From Limnoperna fortunei (taxonomy: Eukaryota > Mollusca > Bivalvia > Mytilida > Modiolidae): DNA of 64,000 bases. The notes below the pieces were generated by a model. It searched no databases. It was not told the origin of the DNA and saw only the letters and a program-made list of their open reading frames with translations. Below, in pieces: positions 14,801-29,800 of this stretch. A program made the translations under genes and the position numbers. Location: positions 79,845,873 through 79,909,872 of the forward strand of contig OX104119.1 in the NCBI GenBank assembly GCA_944474755.1. Reading direction: 5' to 3'. Each line of letters starts with the position of its first letter. The stretch's first letter is position 1.

Positions 14801-17800
14801 CATAACACCAGTCATTCTGTTTGTGTATTCCCCATGCTTTATCATAACACCAGTCATTCTGTTTGTGTATTCCCCATGCTTTATCATAACACCAGTCATT
14901 CTGTTTGTGTATTCCCCATGCTTTATCATAACACCAGTCATTCTGTTTGTGTATTCCCCATGCTTTATCATAAGACCAGTCATTCAGTTTGTGTATTCCA
15001 CATGCTTTATATCAAGGCCAGTCATTATGTTTATGTATTCCACATACTTTATCATAACACCAGTCATTCTGTTTGTGTATTCCCCATGCTTTATCATAAC
15101 ACCAGTCATTCTGTTTTTGTCTTCTCTATGCTTTATCATAACACTAATCATTCTGTTTGTGTATTCCCCATGCTTTATTTTACGACCAGTCGTTCTGTTT
15201 GTGTATTCTCTGTGCTTTATCATAAGACCAGTCATTCTGTTTGTGTATTCTCTGTGCTTTATCATCACACTAGTCATTCTGTTTGTGTATTCCCCATGCT
15301 TTATCATAACACCAGTCATTCTGTTTGTGTATTCCCCATGCTTTATCATAACACCAGTCATTATGTTTGTGTATTCCCCATTCTTTATCATAACACCAGT
15401 CATTCTGTTTGTGTATTCCCCATGCTTTATCATAAGACCAGTCATTCAGTTTGTGTATTCCCCAGGCTTTATATCAAGACCAGTCATTCTGTTTATGTAT
15501 TCCACATACTTTATCATAACACCAGTCATTCTGTTTGTGTATTCCCCATGCTTTATCATAACACCAGTCATTCTGTTTGTGTATTAACCATGCTTTATCA
15601 TAACACCAGTCATTCTTTTTGTGTATTCTCTATGCTTTATGTCAAGACCAGTCATTCTGTTTGTGTATTCCCCATCCTTTATCTCAAGACCAGTCATTCT
15701 GTTTGTGTATTCCCTATGCTTTATCTTAAGACCAGTCAGTCTGTGTGTGTATTCCACATGCTTTATCATAACACCAGTCATTCTATTTGTGCATTCCCCA
15801 TGCTTTATCATAACACCAGTCATTCTGTTTGTGTATTACCCATGCTTTATCTCAAGACCAGTCATTCTGTTTGTGTATTCCCCATGCTTTATCATAACAC
15901 CAGTCATTCTGTTTGTGTATTCCCCATGCTTTATCATAACACCAGTCATTCTGTTTGTGTATTTCCCATTCTTTATCATAACACCAGTCATTCTGTTTGT
16001 GTATTTCCCATGCTTTATCATAACACCCGTCATTCTGTTTGTGTATTCCCCATGCTTTATCTCAAGACCAGGCATTCTGTTTGTGTATTCCCCATCCTTT
16101 ATCATAACACCAGTCATTCTGTTTGTGTATTTCCCATGCTTTATCTCAAGACCAGTCATTCTGTTTGTGTATTCCCCATGCTTTATCATAACACCAGTCA
16201 TTCTGTCTGTGTATTCCCGATGCTTTATCTCAAGACCAGTCATTCTGTTTGTGTATTCCCCATTCTTAATCTCAAGACCAGTCATTCTGTTTGTGTATTC
16301 CCTATCCTTTATCTTAAGACCAGTCATTCTGTTTGTGTATTCCCCATGCTTTATCATAACACCTGTCATTCTGTTTGTGTATTCTACATGCTTTATCATA
16401 ACACTTATCATTCTGTTTGTGAATTCCCCATGTTTTATCTCAAGACCAATCATTCTGTTTGTGTATTCCCTATGCTTTTATCTTCAGACCAGTCATTCTG
16501 TTTGTGCGTTCTCTGTGCTTTATCATAACACCAGTCATTCTGTTTGTGTATTCCCCATGCTTTATCATAACACCAGTCATTCTGTTTGTGTATTCCACAT
16601 GCTTTATCATAACACCAGTCATTCTGTTTGTGTATTCCCCATGCTTTATCATAACACCAGTCATTCTGTTTGTGTATTCCCCATGCTTTATCATAAGACC
16701 AGTCATTCAGTTTGTGTATTCCCCATGCTTTATATCAAGACCAGTCATTATGTTTATGTATTCCACATACTTTATCATAACACCAGTCATTGTGTTTGTG
16801 TATTCCCCATGCTTTATCATAACACCAGTCATTCTGTTTTTGTCTTCTCTGTGCTTTATCATAACACTAATCATTCTGTTTGTGTATTCCCCATTCTTTA
16901 TTTTACGACCAGTCGTTCTGTTTGTGTATTCTCTGTGCTTTATCATAAGACCAGTCATTCTGTTTGTGTATTCTCTGTGCTTTATCATAACACTAGTCAT
17001 TCTGTTTGTGTATTCCCCATGCTTTATCATAACACCAGTCATTCTGTTTGTGTATTCCCCATGCTTTATCATAACACCAGTCATTATGTTTGTGTATTCC
17101 CCATTCTTTATCATAACACCAGTCATTCTGTTTGTGTATTCCCCATGCTTTATCATAAGACCTGTCATTCAGTTTGTGTATTCCCCATGCTTTATATCAA
17201 GACCAGTCATTCTGTTTATGTATTCCACATACTTTATCATAACACCAGTCATTCTGTTTGTGTATTCCCCATGCTTTATTATAACACCAGTCATTCTGTT
17301 TGTGTATTAACCATGCTTTATCATAACACCAGTCATTCTTTTTGTGTATTCTCTATGCTTTATGTCAAGACCAGTCATTCTGTTTGTGTATTCCCCATCC
17401 TTTATCTCAAGACCAGTCATTCTGTTTGTGTATTCCCTATGCTTTATCTTAAGACCAGTCAGTCTGTGTGTGTATTCCACATGCTTTATCATAACACCAG
17501 TCATTCTATTTGTGCATTCCCCATGCTTTATCATAACACCAGTCATTCTGTTTGTGTATTCCCCATGCTTTATCTCAAGACCAGTCATTCTGTTTGTGTA
17601 TTCCCCATGCTTTATCTTAAGACCAGTCATTCTGTTTGTGTATTCCCTATGCTTTATCATAACACCAGTCATTCTGTTTGTGTATTCCCCATGCTTTATC
17701 ATAACACCAGTCATTCTGTTTGTGTATTCCACATGCTTTATCTCAAGACCAGCCATTCTGTTTGTGTATTCCCCATGCTTTATCATAACACCAGTCATTC

Positions 17801-20800
17801 TGTTTGTGTATTCCCCATTCTTTATCTCAAGACCAGTCATTCTGTTTGTGTATTCCCCATGCTTTATCATAACACCAGTCATTCTGTTTGTGTATTCCCC
17901 ATGCTTTATCATAACACCAGTCATTCTGTTTGTGTATTTCCCATGCTTTATCATAACACCAGTCATTCTGTTTGTGTATTCCCAATGCTTTATCATAACA
18001 CCAGTCATTCTGTTTGTGTATTCCCCATGCTTTATCATAACACCAGTCATTCTGTTTGTGTATTCCACATGCTTTATCTCAAGACCAGTCATTCTGTTTG
18101 TGTATTCCCCATGCTTTGTCATAACACCAGTCATTCTGTTTGTGTATTACCCATGCTTTATCTCAAGACCAGTCATTCTGTTTGTGTATTCCCCATGCTT
18201 TATCATAACACCAGTCATTCTGTTTGTGTATTCCCCATGCTTTATCATAACACCAGTCATTCTGTTTGTGTATTTCCCATTCTTTATCATAACACCAGTC
18301 ATTCTGTTTGTGTATTTCCCATGCTTTATCATAACACCCGTCATTCTTTTTGTGTATTCCCCATGCTTTATCTCAAGACCAGGCATTCTGTTTGTGTATT
18401 CCCCATCCTTTATCATAACACCAGTCATTCTGTTTGTGTATTTCCCATGCTTTATCTCAAGACCAGTCATTCTGTTTGTGTATTCCCCATGCTTTATCAT
18501 AACACCAGTCATTCTGTCTGTGTATTCCCGATGCTTTATCTCAAGACCAGTCATTCTGTTTGTGTATTCCCCATTCTTAATCTCAAGACCAGTCATTCTG
18601 TTTGTGTATTCCCTATCCTTTATCTTAAGACCAGTCATTCTGTTTGTGTATTCCCCATGCTTTATCATAACACCTGTCATTCTGTTTGTGTATTCTACAT
18701 GCTTTATCATAACACTTATCATTCTGTTTGTGAATTCCCCATGTTTTATCTCAAGACCAATCATTCTGTTTGTGTATTGCCTATGCTTTATCTTAAGACC
18801 AGTCATTCTGTTTGTGCATTCTCTGTGCTTTATCATAACACCAGTCATTCTGTTTGTGTATTCCCCATGCTTTATCATAACACCAGTCATTCTGTTTGTG
18901 TATTCCTTATGCTTTATCATAACACCAGTCATTCTGTTTGTGTATTCCCCATGCTTTATCATAACACCAGTCATTCTGTTTGTGTATTCCCCATGCTTTA
19001 TCATAAGACCAGTCATTCAGTTTGTGTATTCCCCATGCTTTATATCAAGACCAGTCATTATGTTTATGTATTCCACATACTTTATCATAACACCAGTCAT
19101 TCTGTTTGTGTATTCCCCATGCTTTATCATAACACCAGTCATTCTGTTTTTGTCTTCTCTGTGCTTTATCATAACACTAATCATTCTGTTTGTGTATTCC
19201 CCATGCTTTATTTTACGACCAGTCGTTCTGTTTGTGTATTCTCTGTGCTTTATCATAACACTAGTCATTCTGTTTGTGTATTCCCCATGCTTTATCATAA
19301 CACCAGTCATTCTGTTTGTGTATTCCCCATGCTTTATCATAACACCAGTCATTATGTTTGTGTATTCCCCATTCTTTATCATAACACCAGTCATTCTGTT
19401 TGTGTATTCCCCATGCTTTATCATAAGACCTGTCATTCAGTTTGTGTATTCCCCATGCTTTATATCAAGACCAGTCATTCTGTTTATGTATTCCACATAC
19501 TTTATCATAACACCAGTCATTCTGTTTGTGTATTCCCCATGCTTTATCATAACACCAGTCATTCTGTTTGTGTATTAACCATGCTTTATCATAACACCAG
19601 TCATTCTTTTTGTGTATTCTCTATGCTTTATGTCAAGACCAGTCATTCTGTTTGTGTATTCCCCATGCTTTATATCAAGACCAGTCATTATGTTTATGTA
19701 TTCCACATACTTTATCATAACACCAGTCATTCTGTTTGTGTATTCCCCATGCTTTATCATAACACCAGTCATTCTGTTTTTGTCTTCTCTGTGCTTTATC
19801 ATAACACTAATCATTCTGTTTGTGTATTCCCCATGCTTTATTTTACGACCAGTCGTTCTGTTTGTGTATTCTCTGTGCTTTATCATAAGACCAGTCATTC
19901 TGTTTGTGTATTCTCTGTGCTTTATCATAACACTAGTCATTCTGTTTGTGTATTCCCCATGCTTTATCATAACACCAGTCATTCTGTTTGTGTATTCCCC
20001 ATGCTTTCTCATAACACCAGTCATTATGTTTGTGTATTCCCCATTCTTTATCATAACACCAGTCATTCTGTTTGTGTATTCCCCATGCTTTATCATAAGA
20101 CCTGTCATTCAGTTTGTGTATTCCCCATGCTTTATATCAAGACCAGTCATTCTGTTTATGTATTCCACATACTTTATCATAACACCAGTCATTCTGTTTG
20201 TGTATTCCCCATGCTTTATCATAACACCAGTCATTCTGTTTGTGTATTAACCATGCTTTATCATAACACCAGTCATTCTTTTTGTGTATTCTCTATGCTT
20301 TATGTCAAGACCAGTCATTCTGTTTGTGTATTCCCCATCCTTTATCTCAAGACCAGTCATTCTGTTTGTGTATTCCCTATGCTTTATCTTAAGACCAGTC
20401 AGTCTGTGTGTGTATTCCACATGCTTTATCATAACACCAGTCATTCTATTTGTGCATTCCCCATGCTTTATCATAACACCAGTCATTCTGTTTGTGTATT
20501 CCCCATGCTTTATCTCAAGACCAGTCATTCTGTTTGTGTATTCCCCATGCTTTATCTTAAGACCAGTCATTCTGTTTGTGTATTCCCGATGCTTTATCAT
20601 AACACCAGTCATTCTGTTTGTGTATTCCCCATGCTTTATCATAACACCAGTCATTCTGTTTGTGTATTCCACATGCTTTATCTCAAGACCAGCCATTCTG
20701 TTTGTGTATTCCCCATGCTTTATCATAACACCAGTCATTCTGTTTGTGTATTCCCCATTCTTTATCTCAAGACCAGTCATTCTGTTTGTGTATTCCCCAT

Positions 20801-23800
20801 GCTTTATCATAACACCAGTCATTCTGTTTGTGTATTCCCCATGCTTTATCATAACACCAGTCATTCTGTTTGTGTATTTCCCATGCTTTATCATAACACC
20901 AGTCATTCTGTTTGTGTATTCCCAATGCTTTATCATAACACCAGTCATTCTGTTTGTGTATTCCCCATGCTTTATCTCAAGACCAGTCATTCTGTTTGTG
21001 TATTCCCCATGCTTTATCATAACACCAGTCATTCTGTTTGTGTATTCCCCATGCTTTATCATAACACCAGTCATTCTGTTTGTGTATTCCCTATGCTTTA
21101 TCTTAAGACCAGTCATTCTGTTTGTGTATTCCCTATGCTTTATCATAAGACCAGTCATTGTGTTTGTGTATTCCCCATGCTTTATCATAAGACCAGTCAT
21201 TCTGTTTGTGTATTCCCTATGCTTTATCTTAACACCAGTCATTCTGTTTGTGTATTGTCTGTGCTTTATCATAACACCAGAAATTCTGTTTGTGAATTCC
21301 CCATGCTTTATCATAACACCATTCATTCTGTTTGTGTATTCCCCATGCTTTATCATAATAGCAGTCATTCTGTTTGTGTATTCCCCATGCTTTATCATAA
21401 CACCAGTCATTCTGCTTGTGTATTCCCCATCCTTCATCTTAACACCAGTCATTCTGTTTGTGTATTCCCCATGCTTTATCATAACACCTGTCATTCTGTT
21501 TGTGTATTCCCCATGTTTTATCTCAAGACCAGTCATTCTGTTTGTGTATTCCCGATGCTTTATCTTAAGACCAGTCATTCTGTTTGTGTATTCCCCATGC
21601 TTTATCATAACACCAGTCATTCTGTTTGTGTATTCCCCATGCTTTATCATAACACCAGTCATTCTGTTTGTGTATTCCCCATGCTTTATCATAACACCAG
21701 TCATTCTGTTTGTGTATTCCACATGCTTTATCTCAAGACCAGTCATTCTGTTTGTGTATTCCCCATGCTTTGTCATAATACCAGTCATTCTGTTTGTGTA
21801 TTCCCCATGCTTTATCTCAAGACCAGTCATTCTGTTTGTGTATTCCCCATGCTTTATCATAACACCAGTCATTCTGTTTGTGTATTCCCCATGCTTTATC
21901 ATAACACCAGTCATTCTGTATGTGCATTTCCCATGCTTTATCATTACACCAGTCATTCTGTTTGTGTATTTCCCATGCTTTATCTCAAGACCAGGCATTC
22001 TGTTTGTGTATTCCCCATCCTTTATCATAACACCAGTCAGTTTGTTTGTGTATTTCACATGCTTTATCTCAAGACCAGTCATTCTGTTTGTGTATTCCCC
22101 ATGCTTTATCATAACACCAGTCATTCTGTCTGTGTATTCCCGATGCTTTATCTCAAGACCAGTCATTCTGTTTGTGTATTCCCCATGCTTAATCTCAAGA
22201 CCAGTCATTCTGTTTGTGTATTCCCTATCCTTTATCTTAAGACCAGTCATTCTGTTTGTGTATTCCCCATGCTTTATCATAACACCAGTCATTCTGTTTG
22301 TGTATCCCCCATGCTTTATCATAACACCAGTCATTCTGTTTGTGAATCCGCCATGCTTTATCATAACACCAGTCATTCTGTTTGTGTATTCCCCATGCTT
22401 TATCATAAGACCAGTCATTCTGTTTGTTTATTCCCTATGCTTTATCTTAAGACCAGTAATTCTGTTTGTGCATTCCCTATGCTTTATCATAACACCATTC
22501 ATTCTGTTTGTGTATTCCCCATGCTTTATCATAAGAGCAGTCATTCTGTTTGTGTATTCCCAATGCTTTATCATAACACCAGTCATTCTGTTTGTGTATT
22601 CCTCATGCTTCATCTTAACACCAGTCATTCTGTTTGTGTATTCCCCATGCTTTATCATAACACCTGTCATTCTGTTTGTGTATTCTACATGCTTTGTCAT
22701 AACACCAATCATTCTGTTTGTGTATTCCCCATGTTTTATCTCAAGACCAGTCATTCTGTTTGTGTATTCCCGATGCTTTATCTTAAGACCAGTCATTCTG
22801 TTTGTGTATTCCCCATGCTTTATCTTTACACCAGTCATTCTGTTTGTGTATTCCCCATGCTTTATCATAAGACCAGTCATTCTGTTTGTGTATTCCCCAT
22901 GCTTTATCATAACACCAGTCATTCTGTTTGTGTATTCCCCATGCTTTATCATAACAACAGTCATTCTTTTTGTGTATTCTCTATGCTTTATGTCAAGACC
23001 AGTCATTCTGTTTGTGTATTCCCCATTCTTTATCTCAAGACCAGTCATTCTGTTTGTGTATTCCCTAGGCTTTATTTTAAGACCAGTCATTCTGTGTGTG
23101 TATTCCCCATGCTTTATCATAACACCAGTCATTCTATTTGTGCATTCCCCATGCTTTATCATAACACCAGTCATTCTGTTTGTGTATTCCCCATGCTTTA
23201 TCTCAAGACCAGTCATTCTGTTTGTGTATTCCCCATGCTTTATCTTAAGACCACTCATTCTGTTTGTGTATTCCCCATGCTTTATCATAACACCAGTCAT
23301 TCATTTTGTGTATTCCCCATGCTTTATCATAACACCAGTCATTCTGTTTGTGTATTCCACATGCTTTATCTCAAGACCAGTCATTCTGTTTGTGTATTCC
23401 CCATGCTTTGTCATAACACCAGTCATTCTGTTTGTGTATTCCCCATGCTTTATCTCAAGACCAGTCATTCTGTTTGTGTATTCCCAATGCTTTATCATAA
23501 CACCAGTCATTCTGTTTGTGTATTCCCCATGCTTTATCATAACACCAGTCATTCTGTTTGTGTATTCCACATGCTTTATCTCAAGACCAGCCATTCTGTT
23601 TGTGTATTCCCCATGCTTTATCATAACACCAGTCATTCTGTTTGTGTATTCCCCATTCTTTATCTCAAGACCAGTCATTCTGTTTGTGTATTCCCCATGC
23701 TTCATCATAACACCAGTCATTCTGTTTGTGTATTCCCCATGCTTTATCATAACACCAGTCATTCTGTTTGTGTATTTCCCATGCTTTATCATAACACCAG

Positions 23801-26800
23801 TCATTCTGTTTGTGTATTCCCAATGCTTTATCATAACACCAGTCATTCTGTTTGTGTATTCCCCATGCTTTATCATAACACCAGTCATTCTGTTTGTGTA
23901 TTCCACATGCTTTATCTCAAGACCAGTCATTCTGTTTGTGTATTCCCCATGCTTTATCATAACACCAGTCATTCTGTTTGTGTATTACCCATGCTTTATC
24001 TCAAGACCAGTCATTCTGTTTGTGTATTCCCCATGCTTTATCATAACACCAGTCATTCTGTTTGTGTATTCCCCATGCTTTATCATAACACCAGTCATTC
24101 TGTTTGTGTATTTCCCATGCTTTATCATAACACCAGTCATTCTGTTTGTGTATTTCCCATGCTTTATCATAACACCCGTCATTCTTTTTGTGTATTCCCC
24201 ATGCTTTATCTCAAGACCAGGCATTCTGTTTGTGTATTCCCCATCCTTTATCATAACACCAGTCAGTCTGTTTGTGTATTTCCCATGCTTTATCTCAAGA
24301 CCAGTCATTCTGTTTGTGTATTCCCCATGCTTTATCATAACACCAGTCATTCTGTCTGTGTATTCCCGATGCTTTATCTCAAGACCAGTCATTCTGTTTG
24401 TGTATTCCCCATTCTTAATCTCAAGACCAGTCATTCTGTTTGTGTATTCCCTATCCTTTATCTTAAGACCAGTCATTCTGTTTGTGTATTCCCCATGCTT
24501 TATCATAACACCTGTCATTCTGTTTGTGTATTCTACATGCTTTATCATAACACTTATCATTCTGTTTGTGAATTCCCCATGTTTTATCTCAAGACCAATC
24601 ATTCTGTTTGTGTATTCCCTATGCTTTATCTTAAGACCAGTCATTCTGTTTGTGCATTCTCTGTGCTTTATCATAACACCAGTCATTCTGTTTGTGTATT
24701 CCCCATGCTTTATCATAACACCAGTCATTCTGTTTGTGTATTCCTTATGCTTTATCATAACACCAGTCATTCTGTTTGTGTATTCCCCATGCTTTATCAT
24801 AACACCAGTCATTCTGTTTGTGTATTCCCCATGCTTTATCATAAGACCAGTCATTCAGTTTGTGTATTCCCCATGCTTTATATCAAGACCAGTCATTATG
24901 TTTATGTATTCCACATACTTTATCATAACACCAGTCATTCTGTTTGTGTATTCCCCATGCTTTATCATAACACCAGTCATTCTGTTTTTGTCTTCTCTGT
25001 GCTTTATCATAACACTAATCATTCTGTTTGTGTATTCCCCATGCTTTATTTTACGACCAGTCGTTCTGTTTGTGTATTCTCTGTGCTTTATCATAAGACC
25101 AGTCATTCTGTTTGTGTATTCTCTGTGCTTTATCATAAGACCAGTCATTCTGTTTGTGTATTCCCCATGCTTTATCATAACACCAGTCATTCTGTTTGTG
25201 TATTCCCCATGCTTTATCATAACACCAGTCATTATGTTTGTGTATTCCCCATTCTTTATCATAACACCAGTCATTCTGTTTGTGTATTCCCCATGCTTTA
25301 TCATAACACTAATCATTCTGTTTGTGTATTCCCCATGCTTTATTTTACGACCAGTCGTTCTGTTTGTGTATTCTCTGTGCTTTATCATAAGACCAGTCAT
25401 TCTGTTTGTGTATTCTCTGTGCTTTATCATAACACTAGTCATTCTGTTTGTGTATTCCCCATGCTTTATCATAACACCAGTCATTCTGTTTGTGTATTCC
25501 CCATGCTTTATCATAACACCAGTCATTATGTTTGTGTATTCCCCATTCTTTATCATAACACCAGTCATTCTGTTTGTGTATTCCCCATGCTTTATCATAA
25601 GACCTGTCATTCAGTTTGTGTATTCCCCATGCTTTATATCAAGACCAGTCATTCTGTTTATGTATTCCACATACTTTATCATAACACCAGTCATTCTGTT
25701 TGTGTATTCCCCATGCTTTATCATAACACCAGTCATTCTGTTTGTGTATTAACCATTCTTTATCATAACACCAGTCATTCTTTTTGTGTATTCTCTATGC
25801 TTTATGTCAAGACCAGTCATTCTGTTTGTGTATTCCCCATCCTTTATCTCAAGACCAGTCATTCTGTTTGTGTATTCCCTATGCTTTATCTTAAGACCAG
25901 TCAGTCTGTGTGTGTATTCCACATGCTTTATCATAACACCAGTCATTCTATTTGTGCATTCCCCATGCTTTATCATAACACCAGTCATTCTGTTTGTGTA
26001 TTCCCCATGCTTTATCTCAAGACCAGTCATTCTGTTTGTGCATTCCCCATGCTTTATCTTAAGACCAGTCATTCTGTTTGTGTATTCCCGATGCTTTATC
26101 ATAACACCAGTCATTCTGTTTGTGTATTCCCCATGCTTTATCATAACACCAGTCATTCTGTTTGTGTATTCCACATGCTTTATCTCAAGACCAGCCATTC
26201 TGTTTGTGTATTCCCCATGCTTTATCATAACACCAGTCATTCTGTTTGTGTATTCCCCATTCTTTATCTCAAGACCAGTCATTCTGTTTGTGTATTCCCC
26301 ATGCTTTATCATAACACCAGTCATTCTGTTTGTGTATTCCCCATGCTTCATCATAACACCAGTCATTGTGTTTGTGTATTTCCCATGCTTTATCATAACA
26401 CCAGTCATTCTGTTTGTGTATTCCCAATGCTTTATCATAACACCAGTCATTCTGTTTGTGTATTCCCCATGCTTTATCTCAAGACCAGTCATTCTGTTTG
26501 TGTATTCCCCATGCTTTATCATAACACCAGTCATTCTGTTTGTGTATCCCCCATGCTTTATCATAACACCAGTCATTCTGTTTGTGTATTCCCTATGCTT
26601 TATCTTAAGACCAGTCATTCTGTTTGTGTATTCCCTATGCTTTATCATAAGACCAGTCATTGTGTTTGTGTATTCCCCATGCTTTATCATAAGACCAGTC
26701 ATTCTGTTTGTGTATTCCCTATGCTTTATCTTAACACCAGTCATTCTGTTTGTGTATTGTCTGTGCTTTATCATAACACCAGAAATTCTGTTTGTGAATT

Positions 26801-29800
26801 CCCCATGCTTTATCATAACACCATTCATTCTGTTTGTGTATTCCCCATGCTTTATCATAATAGCAGTCATTCTGTTTGTGTATTCCCCATGCTTTATCAT
26901 AACACCAGTCATTCTGCTTGTGTATTCCCCATGCTTCATCTTAACACCAGTCATTCTGTTTGTGTATTCCCCATGCTTTATCATAACACCTGTCATTCTG
27001 TTTGTGTATTCCCCATGTTTTATCTCAAGACCAGTCATTCTGTTTGTGTATTCCCGATGCTTTATCTTAAGACCAGTCATTCTGTTTGTGTATTCCCCAT
27101 GCTTTATCTTTACACCAGTCATTCTGTTTGTGTATTCCCCATGCTTTATCATAACACCAGTCATTCTGTTTGTGTATTCCCCATGCTTTATCATAACACC
27201 AGTCATTCTGTTTGTGTATTCCACATGCTTTATCTCAAGACCAGTCATTCTGTTTGTGTATTCCCCATGCTTTGTCATAATACCAGTCATTCTGTTTGTG
27301 TATTCCCCATGCTTTATCTCAAGACCAGTCATTCTGTTTGTGTATTCCCCATGCTTTATCATAACACCAGTCATTCTGTTTGTGTATTCCCCATGCTTTC
27401 TCATAACACCAGTCATTCTGTTTGTGCATTTCCCATGCTTTATCATTACACCAGTCATTCTGTTTGTGTATTTCCCATGCTTTATCTCAAGACCAGGCAT
27501 TCTGTTTGTGTATTCCCCATCCTTTATCATAACACCAGTCAGTTTGTTTGTGTATTTCACATGCTTTATCTCAAGACCAGTCATTCTGTTTGTGTATTCC
27601 CCATGCTTTATCATAACACCAGTCATTCTGTCTGTGTATTCCCGATGCTTTATCTCAAGACCAGTCATTCTGTTTGTGTATTCCCCATGCTTAATCTCAA
27701 GACCAGTCATTCTGTTTGTGTATTCCCTATCCTTTATCTTAAGACCAGTCATTCTGTTTGTGTATTCCCCATGCTTTATCATAACACCAGTCATTCTGTT
27801 TGTGTATCCCCCATGCTTTATCATAACACCAGTCATTCTGTTTGTGAATCCCCCATGCTTTATCATAACACCAGTCATTCTGTTTGTGTATTCCCCATGC
27901 TTTATCATAAGACCAGTCATTCTGTTTGTTTATTCCCTATCCTCTATCTTAAGACCAGTCATTCTGTTTGTGTATTCCCCATGCTTTATCATAACACCTG
28001 TCATTCTGTTTGTGTATTCTACATGCTTTATCATAACACCAATCATTCTGCTTGTGTATTCCCCATGTTTTATCTCAAGACCAGTCATTCTGTTTGTGTA
28101 TTCCCTATGCTTTATCTTAAGACCAGTCATTCTGTTTGTGCATTCTCTGTGCTTTATCATAACACCAGTCATTCTGTTTGTGTATTCTCTGTGCTTTATC
28201 ATAACACTAGTCATTCTGTTTGTGTATTCCCCATGCTTTATCATAACACCAGTCATTCTGTTTGTGTATTCCCCATGCTTTATCATAACACCAGTCATTC
28301 TGTTTGTGTATTCCCCATGCTTTACCATAACACCAGTCATTCTGTTTGTGTATTTCCCATGCTTTATCATAAGACCAGTCATTCAGTTTGTGTATTCCCC
28401 ATGCTTTATATCAAGACCAGTCATTATGTTTATGTATTCCACATGCTTTATCATAACACCAGTCATTCTGTTTGTGTATTCCCCATGCTTTATCATAACA
28501 CCAGTCATTCTGTTTTTGTCTTCTCTGTGCTTTATCATAACACTAATCATTCTGTTTGTGTATTCCACATGCTTTATTTTACGACCAGTCGTTCTGTTTG
28601 TGTATTCTCTGTGCTTTATCATAAGACCAGTCATTCTGTTTGTGTATTCTCTGTGCTTTATCATAACACTAGTCATTCTGTTTGTGTATTCCCCATGCTT
28701 TATCATAACACCAGTCATTCTGTTTGTGCATTTCCCATCCTTTATCATAACACCAGTCATTCTGTTTGTGTATTTCCCATGCTTTATCATAACACCCGTC
28801 ATTCTTTTTGTGTATTCCCCATGCTATATCTCAAGACCAGGCATTCTGTTTGTGTATTCCCCATCCTTTATCATAACACCAGTCAGTCTGTGTGTGTATT
28901 TCCCATGCTTTATGTCAAGACCAGTCATTCTGTTTGTGTATTCCCCATGCTTTATCATAACACCAGTCATTCTGTCTGTGTATTCCCGATGCTTTATCTC
29001 AAGACCAGTCATTCTGTTTGTGTATTCCCCATGCTTAATCTCAAGACCAGTCATTCTGTTTGTGTATTCCCTATCCTTTATCTTAAGACCAGTCATTCTG
29101 TTTGTGTATTCCCCATGCTTTATCATAACACCTGTCATTCTGTTTGTGTATTCTACATGCTTTATCATAACACCAATCATTCTGCTTGTGTATTCCCCAT
29201 GTTTTATCTCAAGACCAGTCATTCTGTTTGTGTATTCCCGATGCTTTATTTTAAGACCAGTCATTCTGTTTGTGCATTCTCTGTGCTTTATCATAACACC
29301 AGTCATTCTGTTTGTGTATTCTCTGTGCTTTATCATAACACTTGTCATTCTGTTTGTGTATTCCCAATGCTTTATCATAACACCAGTCATTCTGTTTGTG
29401 TATTCCCCATGCTTTATCATAACACCAGTCATTCTGTTTGTGTATTCCTCATGCTTTATCATAACACCAGTCATTCTGTTTGTGTATTCCCCATGCTTTA
29501 TCATAAGACCAGTCATTCAGTTTGTGTATTCCCCATGCTTTATATCAAGACCAGTCATTCTGTTTATGTATTCCACATACTTTATCATAACACAAGTCAT
29601 TCTGTTTGTGTATTCCCCATGCTTTATCATAACACCAGTCATTCTGTTTTTGTCTTCTCTGTGCTTTATCATAACACTAATCATTCTGTTTGTGTTTTCC
29701 CCATGCTTTATTTTACGACCAGTCGTTCTGTTTGTGTATTCTCTGTGCTTTATCATAAGACCAGTCATTCTGTTTGTGTATTCTCTGTACTTTATCATAA